A stretch of DNA of 64,000 nucleotides. Source: JAENVT01 sp039931555 (GTDB lineage: Bacteria; Actinomycetota; Acidimicrobiia; Acidimicrobiales; Ilumatobacteraceae). Of the stretch, positions 22,853 through 31,416 are shown piece after piece. The position numbers and the translations under genes were made by a program. The stretch lies in assembly GCA_039931555.1 (NCBI GenBank), contig JBDTRP010000074.1, positions 1 through 64,000 of the forward strand, in the 5' to 3' direction. The notes under the pieces were generated by a model. That model made no database searches and was not told the origin of the DNA. It was given only the letters and a program-made list of their open reading frames with translations. Numbering within the stretch: the first letter of the stretch is position 1; each line of letters starts with the position of its first letter.

Positions 22853-25038
22853 GAGTGCTGGTGATCGGTTCGGGTGGTCGTGAGTCGGCACTGGCATGGG
22901 CCTGCCGTCGTCACGGGCACGAGGTGACGATCACCCCGCAACTCGCGCCCGACGCCACCGCTGATCTGGTCATCGTCGGTCCCGAGACCGCCCTCGCGGC
23001 AGGCGTGGCCGACGAATGCGTGCGACGGCGGATCCCGTGCTTCGGGCCGACAGCCAACCTCGCTCGGCTCGAGTCATCGAAGGGGTACGCCCGCGAGGTG
23101 GCGACCACACTCGGCCTGCCGTCGCCTCGCCATCTGGCGACGACGTCGACGGACGAGGCCGTGGCCTGGTGGCGCTCGCTCGGTGCGCCGGTGGTGGTGA
23201 AGCAGGATGGACTCGCGGCGGGCAAGGGCGTGGTCGTGCCGAGCAACGACGACGAGACCCTCGAGGCGATCACGACGCTGAGCATCCTCGGTCCGATCGT
23301 GGTCGAAGAGCGACTCACCGGCCCGGAGTGCAGCCTGATGGCGTTGTGCGACGGCAGAGTTGCTCGCCCGCTGCCGATCGCCCAGGACCACAAACGGCTC
23401 GGTGAAGGCGACACGGGACCCAACACCGGCGGCATGGGTGCCTACGCACCGGCCCCGACGGGCTACGACGCCGACACGCTGACGGCGACCTTCATCCAGC
23501 CGGTGATCGACCACCTTGCCGCGGCCGGCACGCCGTACGTCGGCGTGCTGTACGCGGGGTTGATGCTGACTGTCGAGGGTCCGCGGTTGATCGAGTTCAA
23601 CTGCCGCTTCGGTGATCCGGAGGCCCAAGCCGTGCTTCCGCTGCTGGACTCCGATCTGGCGGAACTGGCACTCGCGTGTTGCCGGGGGACGCTGCGCGAT
23701 TCGTTGTTGACGATCCGCGACGGTGCGACTTGCACCGTGGTCGCCGCCGCACCCGGCTACCCCACCTCGACCATCATCGGACAGGCGATCAGCGGCCTCG
23801 ACCCCGATCTCGACTTCGGGCACGATGCCGATGCCATCGTCTCGCTCGCCGGCACGGATGGTTCCTCGGTCACCGGTGGTCGCGTGCTGGCCGTGACAGG
23901 CATAGGGGCGTCGTTGGGCTCGGCACGGGACAACGCATATCAGCGCATGGCCGCAATCCACTTCGACGGCATGCAGATCCGTCACGACATCGGCTGGCGG
24001 GCGACCGCCGCGATGCTGACGTCGTACGCGGCGACCGGCGTCGACATCGACGAAGGCACGCGGGCGGTCAGCCACATGAAGCGCGCCGTCGAGCGCACCC
24101 ACGGCCCGGCGGTGCTACGCGGCGTCGGCAGCTTCGGGGGCGCGTTCAGCGGCAAGGCGATCAAAGCCATGGACGAGCCGGTGCTCGTGGCTTCGACCGA
24201 TGGAGTCGGCACGAAGGTCGAGCTCGCCGCCCGCCTCGGTCGCTATCGCGGCGTCGGCTGCGACATCGTCAACCACTGCATCAACGACGTGTTGGTGCAA
24301 GGCGCCCGACCGCTGTTCTTCCTCGACTACGTCGCATCCAGCAGGATCCACGCCGAGCACGTCGCTGAGGTCGTGACGGGTATGGCCGAGGCGTGCGAAG
24401 CAGCCGGCTGCGCCCTACTGGGGGGCGAGACCGCGGAGATGCCGGGGGTGTACGCCCCGGACGCATTCGACATTGCGGGCACCCTGGTTGGGGTCGTCGA
24501 GCAACGAGACATGTTGCCCCGTGGGGAGCTGCGTGTCGGCGATGTACTGATCGGTGTCGCTTCCAACGGTCCGCACACGAACGGCTACTCGATGCTGCGC
24601 AAGATCTTCGAATGGCTGCCGATGCACGCCACGCCGCCGGGGTTCGACCGCACGATCGGCGAGGCGCTGCTCGTCCCGCATCGCAGCTACCTCGACGTGC
24701 TGACCCCGGCGTTGGCCGACGATCGGGTCAAAGCACTGGCCCACATCACCGGAGGCGGTCTCCCCGAGAACCTGCCGCGTGTGCTCCCCGACGATTGCGA
24801 TGCCACGATCGACCTCGGGTCATGGCCGGTCCCGCCGCTGTTCCAGCTGGTCCGCGATGTGGCGGTACAACTCGATACCTACGAGCTGTACCGCACGTTG
24901 AACATGGGAGTCGGCATGGTCGTGGTCTGTGCCGAGACAGATGCCGATGCCGTGCAGCAGCTGATCGACGAACCGACATGGGTCATCGGCCGGCTCACCG
25001 CCGCGGAGGGCTCCGGCACTCGGGTGCGATTGCAATGA
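22849..25038 (+). CDS. fused phosphoribosylamine-glycine ligase and AIR synthase (PurD-PurM)
   Basis: A 729-residue bifunctional protein. Residues 1 to about 385 are PurD, which joins glycine to phosphoribosylamine: an ATP-grasp domain with VVVKQDGLAAGKGVVV, DHKRLGEGDTGPNTGGMGAYAP and LIEFNCRFGDPEAQAVLP. From Met 389 the PurM part (AIR synthase) follows without linker: VDIDEGTRAVSHMKR, STDGVGTKVELA, VNHCINDVLVQGARPLFFLDY and GGETAEMPG. The PurD part is shorter than usual: after HEVTITPQ about 30 residues of the first Rossmann unit are missing. The normal GGREHA is GGRESA. ATG 22849 overlaps purF (ATGA), and the stop overlaps purN (ATGA). Confidence 0.93.
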   Translation: MRVLVIGSGGRESALAWACRRHGHEVTITPQLAPDATADLVIVGPETALAAGVADECVRRRIPCFGPTANLARLESSKGYAREVATTLGLPSPRHLATTSTDEAVAWWRSLGAPVVVKQDGLAAGKGVVVPSNDDETLEAITTLSILGPIVVEERLTGPECSLMALCDGRVARPLPIAQDHKRLGEGDTGPNTGGMGAYAPAPTGYDADTLTATFIQPVIDHLAAAGTPYVGVLYAGLMLTVEGPRLIEFNCRFGDPEAQAVLPLLDSDLAELALACCRGTLRDSLLTIRDGATCTVVAAAPGYPTSTIIGQAISGLDPDLDFGHDADAIVSLAGTDGSSVTGGRVLAVTGIGASLGSARDNAYQRMAAIHFDGMQIRHDIGWRATAAMLTSYAATGVDIDEGTRAVSHMKRAVERTHGPAVLRGVGSFGGAFSGKAIKAMDEPVLVASTDGVGTKVELAARLGRYRGVGCDIVNHCINDVLVQGARPLFFLDYVASSRIHAEHVAEVVTGMAEACEAAGCALLGGETAEMPGVYAPDAFDIAGTLVGVVEQRDMLPRGELRVGDVLIGVASNGPHTNGYSMLRKIFEWLPMHATPPGFDRTIGEALLVPHRSYLDVLTPALADDRVKALAHITGGGLPENLPRVLPDDCDATIDLGSWPVPPLFQLVRDVAVQLDTYELYRTLNMGVGMVVVCAETDADAVQQLIDEPTWVIGRLTAAEGSGTRVRLQ

Positions 25039-25628
25039 CACGACTCGTCGTGCTCGCCTCCGGCAACGGCACCAACCTGCAGGCGATCCTCGATGCCTGT
25101 GGCGACGGCAGCCTTCCCGCGGCGGTCGCAGCTGTGATCTCCAACAGACCCGGCAGCGGCGCGTTGCAGCGCGCCTCCGACGCCGGGGTGCCCTTCGTCC
25201 ACGTCGCACCACAGCCTGGTGAGCCACGACCCGACTACGACGCCCGCCTCGCCGACATCGTCAGCGGGTTCGACCCCGACTGGGTCGTGCTGGCCGGCTG
25301 GATGCGGGTGCTGTCGATGAGCTTCCTCGGGTGGTTCCCCGGCATGGTCGTCAACCTGCACCCAGCGCTCCCCGGCGAGTTGCCCGGCGTCGATGCGATC
25401 GAACGAGCCTGGCACGAAGCCCAATCGGGTCACCGGGATCACACAGGTGTCATGGTGCACCTCGTGCCCGACGAGGGCATCGACAGCGGCCCGGTCCTGG
25501 CGACAGCAACCGTCTTCATCCATCCCTCAGACACCATCGCGAGCCTTGCCGATCGAGTCCATGGCGTGGAGCACCGCCTACTGGTCGAAACGCTCGCTAC
25601 GTTGTGCACGACAGGAGCAAACGCATGA
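25035..25628 (+). CDS. purN: phosphoribosylglycinamide formyltransferase
   Basis: PurN formylates GAR using 10-formyltetrahydrofolate. The protein is 197 residues, the normal size. VVLASGNGTNLQAILDA binds the phosphate. The catalytic trio is Asn and His in VVNLHPALPG (about residues 106-108) and Asp in DEGIDSGPVL near 145. VHLVPDEG follows the family pattern. Together with the preceding PurD-PurM fusion this repeats the domain order of the eukaryotic trifunctional GART protein. ATGA overlaps join it to both neighbours. Confidence 0.94.
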   Translation: MTRLVVLASGNGTNLQAILDACGDGSLPAAVAAVISNRPGSGALQRASDAGVPFVHVAPQPGEPRPDYDARLADIVSGFDPDWVVLAGWMRVLSMSFLGWFPGMVVNLHPALPGELPGVDAIERAWHEAQSGHRDHTGVMVHLVPDEGIDSGPVLATATVFIHPSDTIASLADRVHGVEHRLLVETLATLCTTGANA

Positions 25629-27115
25629 GCAACCACGAATTCTTCGATCGTTTCGAAGCCCTCACATTCGACGACGTCGTCATCGTCCCCGGCTACAGCG
25701 ACGTGTTGCCAGACACGGTCGACACGACCGCGACCTTCGCGGCAGACATCACGTTGAACGTACCCATCGTGTCGGCGGCGATGGACACGGTCACCGAGGC
25801 GCGCATGGCCATTGCGGCAGCACGCGAAGGCGGCATCGGCGTGATCCACCGCAACCTCTCGATCGAGGACCAGGCAGCCGAGGTGCAGAAGGTCAAGCGC
25901 AGCCAGAGCGGGATGATCACCGATCCCGTCACGCTGTCCCCCACCGCCACGTTGCACGACGCCGAGGCCCTGATGAACCGCTTCAAGTTCAGTGGCGTAC
26001 CGATCACCGATGCCGACGGTCGGCTGGTCGGGATCCTGACCAACCGCGATACGCGATTCTGTTCGGGCGCCGACTTCGATCGTCCAGTCACCGAGTTCAT
26101 GACCTCGATCGGACTGGTCACCGCATCGGAGGGAACCACGCTCGAACAGGCCAAGGCGATCCTGCAGAAGCACCGCATCGAGAAGCTGCCGTTGGTCGAC
26201 GCCGAGAACCGATTGATCGGTCTCATCACGGTGAAAGACATCCTCAAACGCCAGGAGTTCCCCAACGCCACCCGCGACTCCGCCGGACGCCTGCGATGCG
26301 CAGCGGCCGTCGGTGTCGGTGCCGATCTCGAGCAACGCGTCGAGGCGCTGTTCGCCCAGGCGGTCGACGCAGTCGCCCTCGATACCGCCCACGGGCATTC
26401 GGCCGGAGTCATCAAGGCCATCGAACGGATCAAGTCGTCGTGGCCGTCACTGGCGGTCGTCGCCGGCAACGTGGTCACCGAGGAAGGTGTCGATGCGTTG
26501 GCTGCGGCCGGGGCCGATGCAATCAAGGTCGGCGTAGGCGCCGGGTCGATCTGCACTACGCGAGTCGTCAGCGGCGCAGGCATGCCGCAACTTTCGGCGA
26601 TCTACTTCACGTGCAAGCAGGCCCGCAAGCGTGGTGTGCCGATCATCGCTGACGGCGGCGTCACCTATTCGGGCGACATGGTCAAAGCCCTCGCAGCGGG
26701 CGCCGACACGGTCATGCTCGGTTCGTTGCTGGCCGGTACCGACGAGGCACCCGGTGAGCTCGAGCTGTTCGAGGGTCGGCGGTACAAGACCTACCGCGGC
26801 ATGGGCTCGATGGGCGCGATGCAGGGCCTGGGCGCCGATCGGTACGCAACCGCACAGTCAGAGGTCGGCGCGGCCACCCGCAAGCTCGTGCCAGAGGGAA
26901 TCGAAGGCCGCGTCGCCTACGCCGGAACGCTGAGCGACGTGATCTACCAACTCGTCGGCGGCCTGCGCAGCGGGATGGGGTACGCCGGGGCCGCCACCCT
27001 CGAGGCTCTCCGTTCGGCGAGGTTCATGAAGGTCACCACTGCGGGTCGCGAGGAGAGCCATCCTCACGACGTCACCATCACCAAGGAAGCGCCCAACTAC
27101 CAGCGCGGCGGCTGA
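25625..27115 (+). CDS. guaB: inosine-5'-monophosphate dehydrogenase
   Basis: GuaB oxidises IMP to XMP with NAD+, the rate-limiting step to GTP. It has 496 residues: an N-terminal barrel part (LTFDDVVIVPGYSDVLP), two CBS domains (about residues 98-215, with MITDPVTLSPTATLHDAE and LITVKDILKR), then the rest of the barrel. The catalytic Cys is in GVGAGSICTTRVVSG near residue 309, and GADTVMLGSLLAGTDEAPGE and YRGMGSMGAM bind phosphate. The start overlaps the purN stop by 4 nt. It is the last gene of the operon; a large inverted repeat follows 74 nt downstream. Confidence 0.95.
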   Translation: MSNHEFFDRFEALTFDDVVIVPGYSDVLPDTVDTTATFAADITLNVPIVSAAMDTVTEARMAIAAAREGGIGVIHRNLSIEDQAAEVQKVKRSQSGMITDPVTLSPTATLHDAEALMNRFKFSGVPITDADGRLVGILTNRDTRFCSGADFDRPVTEFMTSIGLVTASEGTTLEQAKAILQKHRIEKLPLVDAENRLIGLITVKDILKRQEFPNATRDSAGRLRCAAAVGVGADLEQRVEALFAQAVDAVALDTAHGHSAGVIKAIERIKSSWPSLAVVAGNVVTEEGVDALAAAGADAIKVGVGAGSICTTRVVSGAGMPQLSAIYFTCKQARKRGVPIIADGGVTYSGDMVKALAAGADTVMLGSLLAGTDEAPGELELFEGRRYKTYRGMGSMGAMQGLGADRYATAQSEVGAATRKLVPEGIEGRVAYAGTLSDVIYQLVGGLRSGMGYAGAATLEALRSARFMKVTTAGREESHPHDVTITKEAPNYQRGG

Positions 27116-27189
27116 TCCACCGCGACCACACGCGGTCGGGCGCGATATCACGCCACCCGAACCACGAGTCCCGCCCAACAAACTTTGTT

Positions 27190-27280
27190 GGGCGCGAATC
27201 TGGTACTGGGAGTACTCACCTCGCGCACAATGAGGCTGTGTGGGTGCGGTGTGAGTACGGGCAGTACCGAAATCGCGCCC
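27190..27280. terminator. large imperfect inverted repeat between convergent guaB and helicase genes
   Basis: Two 30-nt arms at 27190-27219 and 27251-27280 match at 24 of 30 positions when one is reversed and complemented (outer GGGCGCGA/TCGCGCCC, inner GTACTCAC/GTGAGTAC). An overlapping near-perfect palindrome, CGCCCAACAAA-C-TTTGTTGGGCG, lies at 27172-27194. The position between converging genes suggests a bidirectional terminator. The length is greater than a simple terminator needs, so a small mobile repeat or structured RNA is possible. Confidence 0.55.
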
Positions 27281-27297
27281 GACGGCTTCTCGGTGTG

Positions 27298-30102
27298 CTA
27301 CTCGGTGGGGGTCGCCTCGACGACGGCGAGGAGGGCGTTGCCGTAGCGCTCGAGCTTCACCGGGCCCATTCCCTTGATGTCGGCGAGGGCGGCCAGCGTC
27401 GTCGGGCGACGCTTGGCGATCTCGTGCAGTGCCTGGTCCGACAACACCGTGTAGGCGGGCTTGCCAGCAGCAAGGTGCAGGCGCAGCGATCGGAGCGCTT
27501 CGAACAGCGCCGCGTCGTTACCGGCGAGATCGCGACCGGGCTTGTCGATGACCACTGGTGCTCCGAGGAGCCGGCGCGTCGCCGGGCCCGCCGCGGCAAG
27601 CCGGCGAGGGTCCGGCGGATGCCGGCACTGGTCGATGAAGGGCGACGGGCGCGACCCTGGCACCACGTGCACCTGGGTGCGCCCGCGAGTGATCGCCACG
27701 TGGAAGACCCGGCGCTCCTCTTCGACATCGGTCGCCAGTCGATGTGGGAACTGGTCGGCCGCAGCCTGATGGACGACGACGACCGGCCATTCCTTGCCCT
27801 TCACACGATGCACCGTCGCCAGCGTGACACCGTCGGACTGCCACGTGCGGCGCAGTTCCGATCGCAACCACGACTCGAACATCGCCGGGTCGGGCTGCAG
27901 TTCGGCCAGTTGGGCGACCGCGGTGAGATCGTCACTCTGTGCCGCCCGATTCATCCCCTTGCGGTGCGTGTCGAGCGTCGACAGGGTCGAGGCCATTCCC
28001 ATCGAGTCGTGCAACTGCGTCAGGATCGAGGCTGTCGAGGCGCCGGACCCGGCCAACCGTTGCAGCAACTCGATATCGGCAGCGAACGCCTCGACCCGCT
28101 CCGCCTCCCGGGGTGTGTTGAGCCGGCCGCTGAGCCGGTGCAGGCCGTCGAGTGACGTCTGTTCGGCCACCCACCCGGCCACGTTCGGTCGCAGCGGACG
28201 AGATGGGTTGCGCAACGCCTCATCGAGGTCGTTCCTCGACAGCGCCCCGGTGGTGGTGGCCAACCGGAGCCACGCCATCGATCCCCGCACCGCGGCGCGA
28301 TCGGCGAACTCCGCCCCGACGCCGCCACTGGTCGAGATGCCGGCCATGCCGAGCGCTACCTGAACCGGGGCAAGCAGCGAGTTGACTCGGGTCAGTACCG
28401 CGATGTCGGCGGTCGCGCACCCGCCGGCGACGGCCGCCGAAACGATGGCGGCCGATGCGGCCACCGCATCGCCACCGTCGCTGATCACCAACCCGTTGGA
28501 TGCGGAAGACGCACGGATCTTCTTGGCGACCCGTCGTGAGTTGTGTTGCAGCAAGGTCGCCGCTGCGGCCACGACATCGACCGGACACCGGTAGTTGACC
28601 TCCAGCGGATGCTCACCGGCGTGCGGGAAGTACGTGGCAAAGTCGATCAGCCACTGGGGATCCGCGCCGTTGAAGCCGTAGATCGTCTGGTCATCGTCGC
28701 CGACCCCGAAGACACAGCCGTCCGGTCCGGCCAGCAGCCGCACCAGCAACAGGTGCGCAGGTGTGAGGTCTTGGAACTCGTCGACCAGCAATACGCGGCA
28801 CGCCCGTTGTGCAACGCTGCGCGCCGCCGGGTCGGTCAAGAGCACCTCGATGGCTCGGACGATCTGCTCGTCGTAGTCGACCGAACGCGACCTCCTGAGC
28901 TCTTCTCGGTACTTCGCGAACATGGCGGCGAACCCGTCGACGTCGCCGTCGTAGAACGCCTCGACCTCGACCGGATCGCGTAGCCCCAGCCGGGCGAGCG
29001 ACAACGCCTCGATCCACAGCGCAACAGGATCCGAGTTCCGCTTGCGTGGGAACTCGACCAACCGCCCGATGATGCGCCGCACGTCGAGCTCGGTGATGGT
29101 CGAGCACGTGACCGGTTGCGCAGCAAACGGTGCAGAACCGTTGACGATGGCCAGCGCGATGGCGTTGAGTGTGCGCACCTGCAGCCCGCGCAGGTCGGCG
29201 ACCCTGGCGCTCATCTCCTCCTGCGCCCGTTTGTTGAAGGCCACCAAGCACACGGCGCCGGCAGGAAGCCGCCACTGCGTCATCAGGTGACGGGCACGCT
29301 CCGTCAAGACCCTGGTCTTGCCCGAGCCGGCTGGCGCGATCACCCTCGAAGCCCCTCCCGAATGGGTCACCGCAGCCAGCTGATCCGGCGCCAGATCTGC
29401 GCTCGACACATTGGAAGTGAACGGGACGAGCGACCGATGCTCGAGTGCGATCCGATGCACGACGGGGATCCCGCCGATCGGCTCGCTGAAACGAATCGGG
29501 CCACCGTCGAGCCACACGACCGTGCCATCGGGAAGCACGACGTCACCGTCGCTCGAGACGTCGACCGGTGTGGCGCCGAGTGCGATCGCTGCCTCAGCCG
29601 GGTGCCACACCGGCTGGCCGAGGTCGCGGGCATCGACGGAGTTCGACCAAACCAGGTGGTGCAGCTCGGCAAGGTCGAACGTGAACCGAGGCCCGATCTC
29701 GTGCATCGGGGCGGTGTTGACCGGTGGGGTGGCGAGGGCTGCCGCATGGTCGTCGTCGATCTCGAAGATGCGCGCGATGCGGTCGTCTGCCAGCCGCCGC
29801 AGCTCAGCGAGGAGTTGGGACGGGTGCAGCGTCTGGGTAGGCCCAACCGGCCACCGCGGAACGTCATCCCAGCCGTCGGGGGCCGCCTGACCCGGCCGAA
29901 CGACGACATTGCGGCCGAGGCCGGCCATCGGCCGAGCGGTACTTGCCGGAACTCGAGCGACCCGGGACACCACGACTGCACGAGCCGGAACGTCTGCAGC
30001 GGCAGGCCCGGAGGCTGGAGTCGACTGACTGCGCGCCCAACACTCACGCACCTCTGCCGAGGTTTCGTGGCGTCCCCCGCAGTAGACGCACGAGATGGCC
30101 AT
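27298..30102 (-). CDS. UvrD/Rep-family DNA helicase with HRDC domain
   Basis: A 934-residue superfamily 1A helicase. An N-terminal segment with CVYCGGRHETSAEVRECW could bind zinc. A poorly conserved region to about residue 240 is followed by the motor: Walker A APAGSGKTRVL (about 259), LVAFNKRAQEEM, VLLVDEFQDLTPAH (motif II, about 440), GDDDQTIYGFNGA, VNYRCP, and VATVHRVKGKEWPVVVV with HVAITRGR (motifs V-VI). The C-terminus from about residue 855 is an HRDC-like domain (YTVLSDQALHEIAKRRP, IKGMGPVKLERYG). The layout resembles actinobacterial UvrD2. It presumably unwinds DNA in repair; a TACGGT box 8 nt before the ATG implies a leaderless mRNA. Confidence 0.9.
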   Translation of the reverse strand: MAISCVYCGGRHETSAEVRECWARSQSTPASGPAAADVPARAVVVSRVARVPASTARPMAGLGRNVVVRPGQAAPDGWDDVPRWPVGPTQTLHPSQLLAELRRLADDRIARIFEIDDDHAAALATPPVNTAPMHEIGPRFTFDLAELHHLVWSNSVDARDLGQPVWHPAEAAIALGATPVDVSSDGDVVLPDGTVVWLDGGPIRFSEPIGGIPVVHRIALEHRSLVPFTSNVSSADLAPDQLAAVTHSGGASRVIAPAGSGKTRVLTERARHLMTQWRLPAGAVCLVAFNKRAQEEMSARVADLRGLQVRTLNAIALAIVNGSAPFAAQPVTCSTITELDVRRIIGRLVEFPRKRNSDPVALWIEALSLARLGLRDPVEVEAFYDGDVDGFAAMFAKYREELRRSRSVDYDEQIVRAIEVLLTDPAARSVAQRACRVLLVDEFQDLTPAHLLLVRLLAGPDGCVFGVGDDDQTIYGFNGADPQWLIDFATYFPHAGEHPLEVNYRCPVDVVAAAATLLQHNSRRVAKKIRASSASNGLVISDGGDAVAASAAIVSAAVAGGCATADIAVLTRVNSLLAPVQVALGMAGISTSGGVGAEFADRAAVRGSMAWLRLATTTGALSRNDLDEALRNPSRPLRPNVAGWVAEQTSLDGLHRLSGRLNTPREAERVEAFAADIELLQRLAGSGASTASILTQLHDSMGMASTLSTLDTHRKGMNRAAQSDDLTAVAQLAELQPDPAMFESWLRSELRRTWQSDGVTLATVHRVKGKEWPVVVVHQAAADQFPHRLATDVEEERRVFHVAITRGRTQVHVVPGSRPSPFIDQCRHPPDPRRLAAAGPATRRLLGAPVVIDKPGRDLAGNDAALFEALRSLRLHLAAGKPAYTVLSDQALHEIAKRRPTTLAALADIKGMGPVKLERYGNALLAVVEATPTE

Positions 30103-30110
30103 GACCGCTC

Positions 30111-30116
30111 ACCGTA
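30111..30116 (-). promoter_or_regulatory. -10 box, leaderless start of helicase gene
   Basis: TACGGT on the minus strand, 8 nt before ATG 30102. Confidence 0.45.
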
Positions 30117-30207
30117 TCGGCGTCACGACCGACGCGAGGTCCCTTCGACGACACCCCGGCGCGTCAGGCTCAAGATGTCGGCAAGTCCTGCCGATGATTC
30201 AGACGCT

Positions 30208-31242
30208 ATGGCGAACGTTCAATTTGCACCCCCGTTGCAGCGGCTGGCCTCGCCTCCGAACGTCGCGCCAGTCCCCCCTCCCCCACCCCCCGTCGCAGCG
30301 CTGCCGCCGATCTCGGTCCCGGCACTGCGCTTGTCGATGCCCGTCCCCGTGGTGCGCGACACGAGCAACGTTCCGGCCATGAACTTCCAGGACTTCTTGC
30401 AACCAGCCAAGGTCGATCAGCGCCCGACCAAGAAGTCGAAGCGGCGAGGCAGGAAGTTGATCTCGATCCTGCTGCTGCTCGGCATGCTGGGCGGTGCGGC
30501 CTACTACTTCCGCAATGCTCCCGCGGTGCAGAAGCTGCTCGGCCACAACCAGGTCGTCAAGCTTCCGGCGGTGCCATTCGTCCGGCCAGGCGTCACGAGC
30601 GCCGAGTACACCGTCACCCTGTCAGCCGTGCAGAACGGCGTGCCGAACAATGTGACCACCAGGGTGATGGAGGACTTCGGCGCCGGACTCGGCCAGAGCT
30701 CGACCGAGAACCAGATCGGTGGGGCGTTCACGGCCACGCAGGAGATCCGCACACGCGAATCCCTGTTCCGCCCAGGCGAGGCGTTCGGCGCAACGTGGAC
30801 GCGTCAGCCTCGCGTCCCGGAAGCACCGAGTCCGTACGACGTGTCGGACTACATCCCCATGATCGACGACATCATCGATTCGACCATGCGAACGGTCGTT
30901 CAGCCGACCAGATCGAAGGCGACCAAGGTCGACGGCGTGATGCTGACCTCGCTGACCTACATGCTCGATCGGGCCAGGGTTCCCGAGATCGCCCCGGCCA
31001 TCTTTGCGAAGGTGCCGTGGCTCTTCGATGTGCCCAACGCGACCACGCTGACCGTCAGCGTCACCTACGACGAAACCGGCCTCGTTCGCCATCTGTTCTT
31101 CGGTGTGGATCCCCCGCAGCCCGGCACGGGCATCGACGCGACATGGGTCACCAGCTACACCCTCGACGTCACATCCCTCAACGCCCCGGTGACCATTCCC
31201 GTACCGCTCGACGTCGTCGACGTTCCGGCGGGCACGCCCTGA
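30208..31242 (+). CDS. single-pass membrane protein of unknown function
   Basis: A 344-residue protein. A proline-rich N-terminal region (VAPVPPPPPPVAALPP) and a basic stretch (KKSKRRGRK) precede one transmembrane helix (about residues 91-109, LISILLLLGMLGGAAYYF). The remaining 230 residues are then likely outside the cell and have a mixed strand/helix pattern (TSAEYTVTLSAVQNGVPNNV, VPWLFDVPNATTLTVSVTYD). I do not recognise the family. ATG 30208 is the first start of the well-behaved part of the frame. No ribosome-binding site is obvious. Confidence 0.65.
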   Translation: MANVQFAPPLQRLASPPNVAPVPPPPPPVAALPPISVPALRLSMPVPVVRDTSNVPAMNFQDFLQPAKVDQRPTKKSKRRGRKLISILLLLGMLGGAAYYFRNAPAVQKLLGHNQVVKLPAVPFVRPGVTSAEYTVTLSAVQNGVPNNVTTRVMEDFGAGLGQSSTENQIGGAFTATQEIRTRESLFRPGEAFGATWTRQPRVPEAPSPYDVSDYIPMIDDIIDSTMRTVVQPTRSKATKVDGVMLTSLTYMLDRARVPEIAPAIFAKVPWLFDVPNATTLTVSVTYDETGLVRHLFFGVDPPQPGTGIDATWVTSYTLDVTSLNAPVTIPVPLDVVDVPAGTP

Positions 31243-31416
31243 CCGCGATCGCGGCGATTCTTCAAGATTCCCGCAAGCACGACCGATGAACAGTCATGCG
31301 TCTCGTGGACGAGATCACTGAGCGCCGGCGCCACAGCCACTCCCTGCACCCTCCGGACGCTGGCCCCGACCGGGTCGACGGAGACCGTCCCGGCCGTCAC
31401 ACCGTGATCGGAAGCG

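Noticed and set aside
24013..25038. Separate purM gene starting at the internal ATG 24013
   Set aside because: The frame is continuous with PurD, there is no stop between them and no ribosome-binding site before this ATG.
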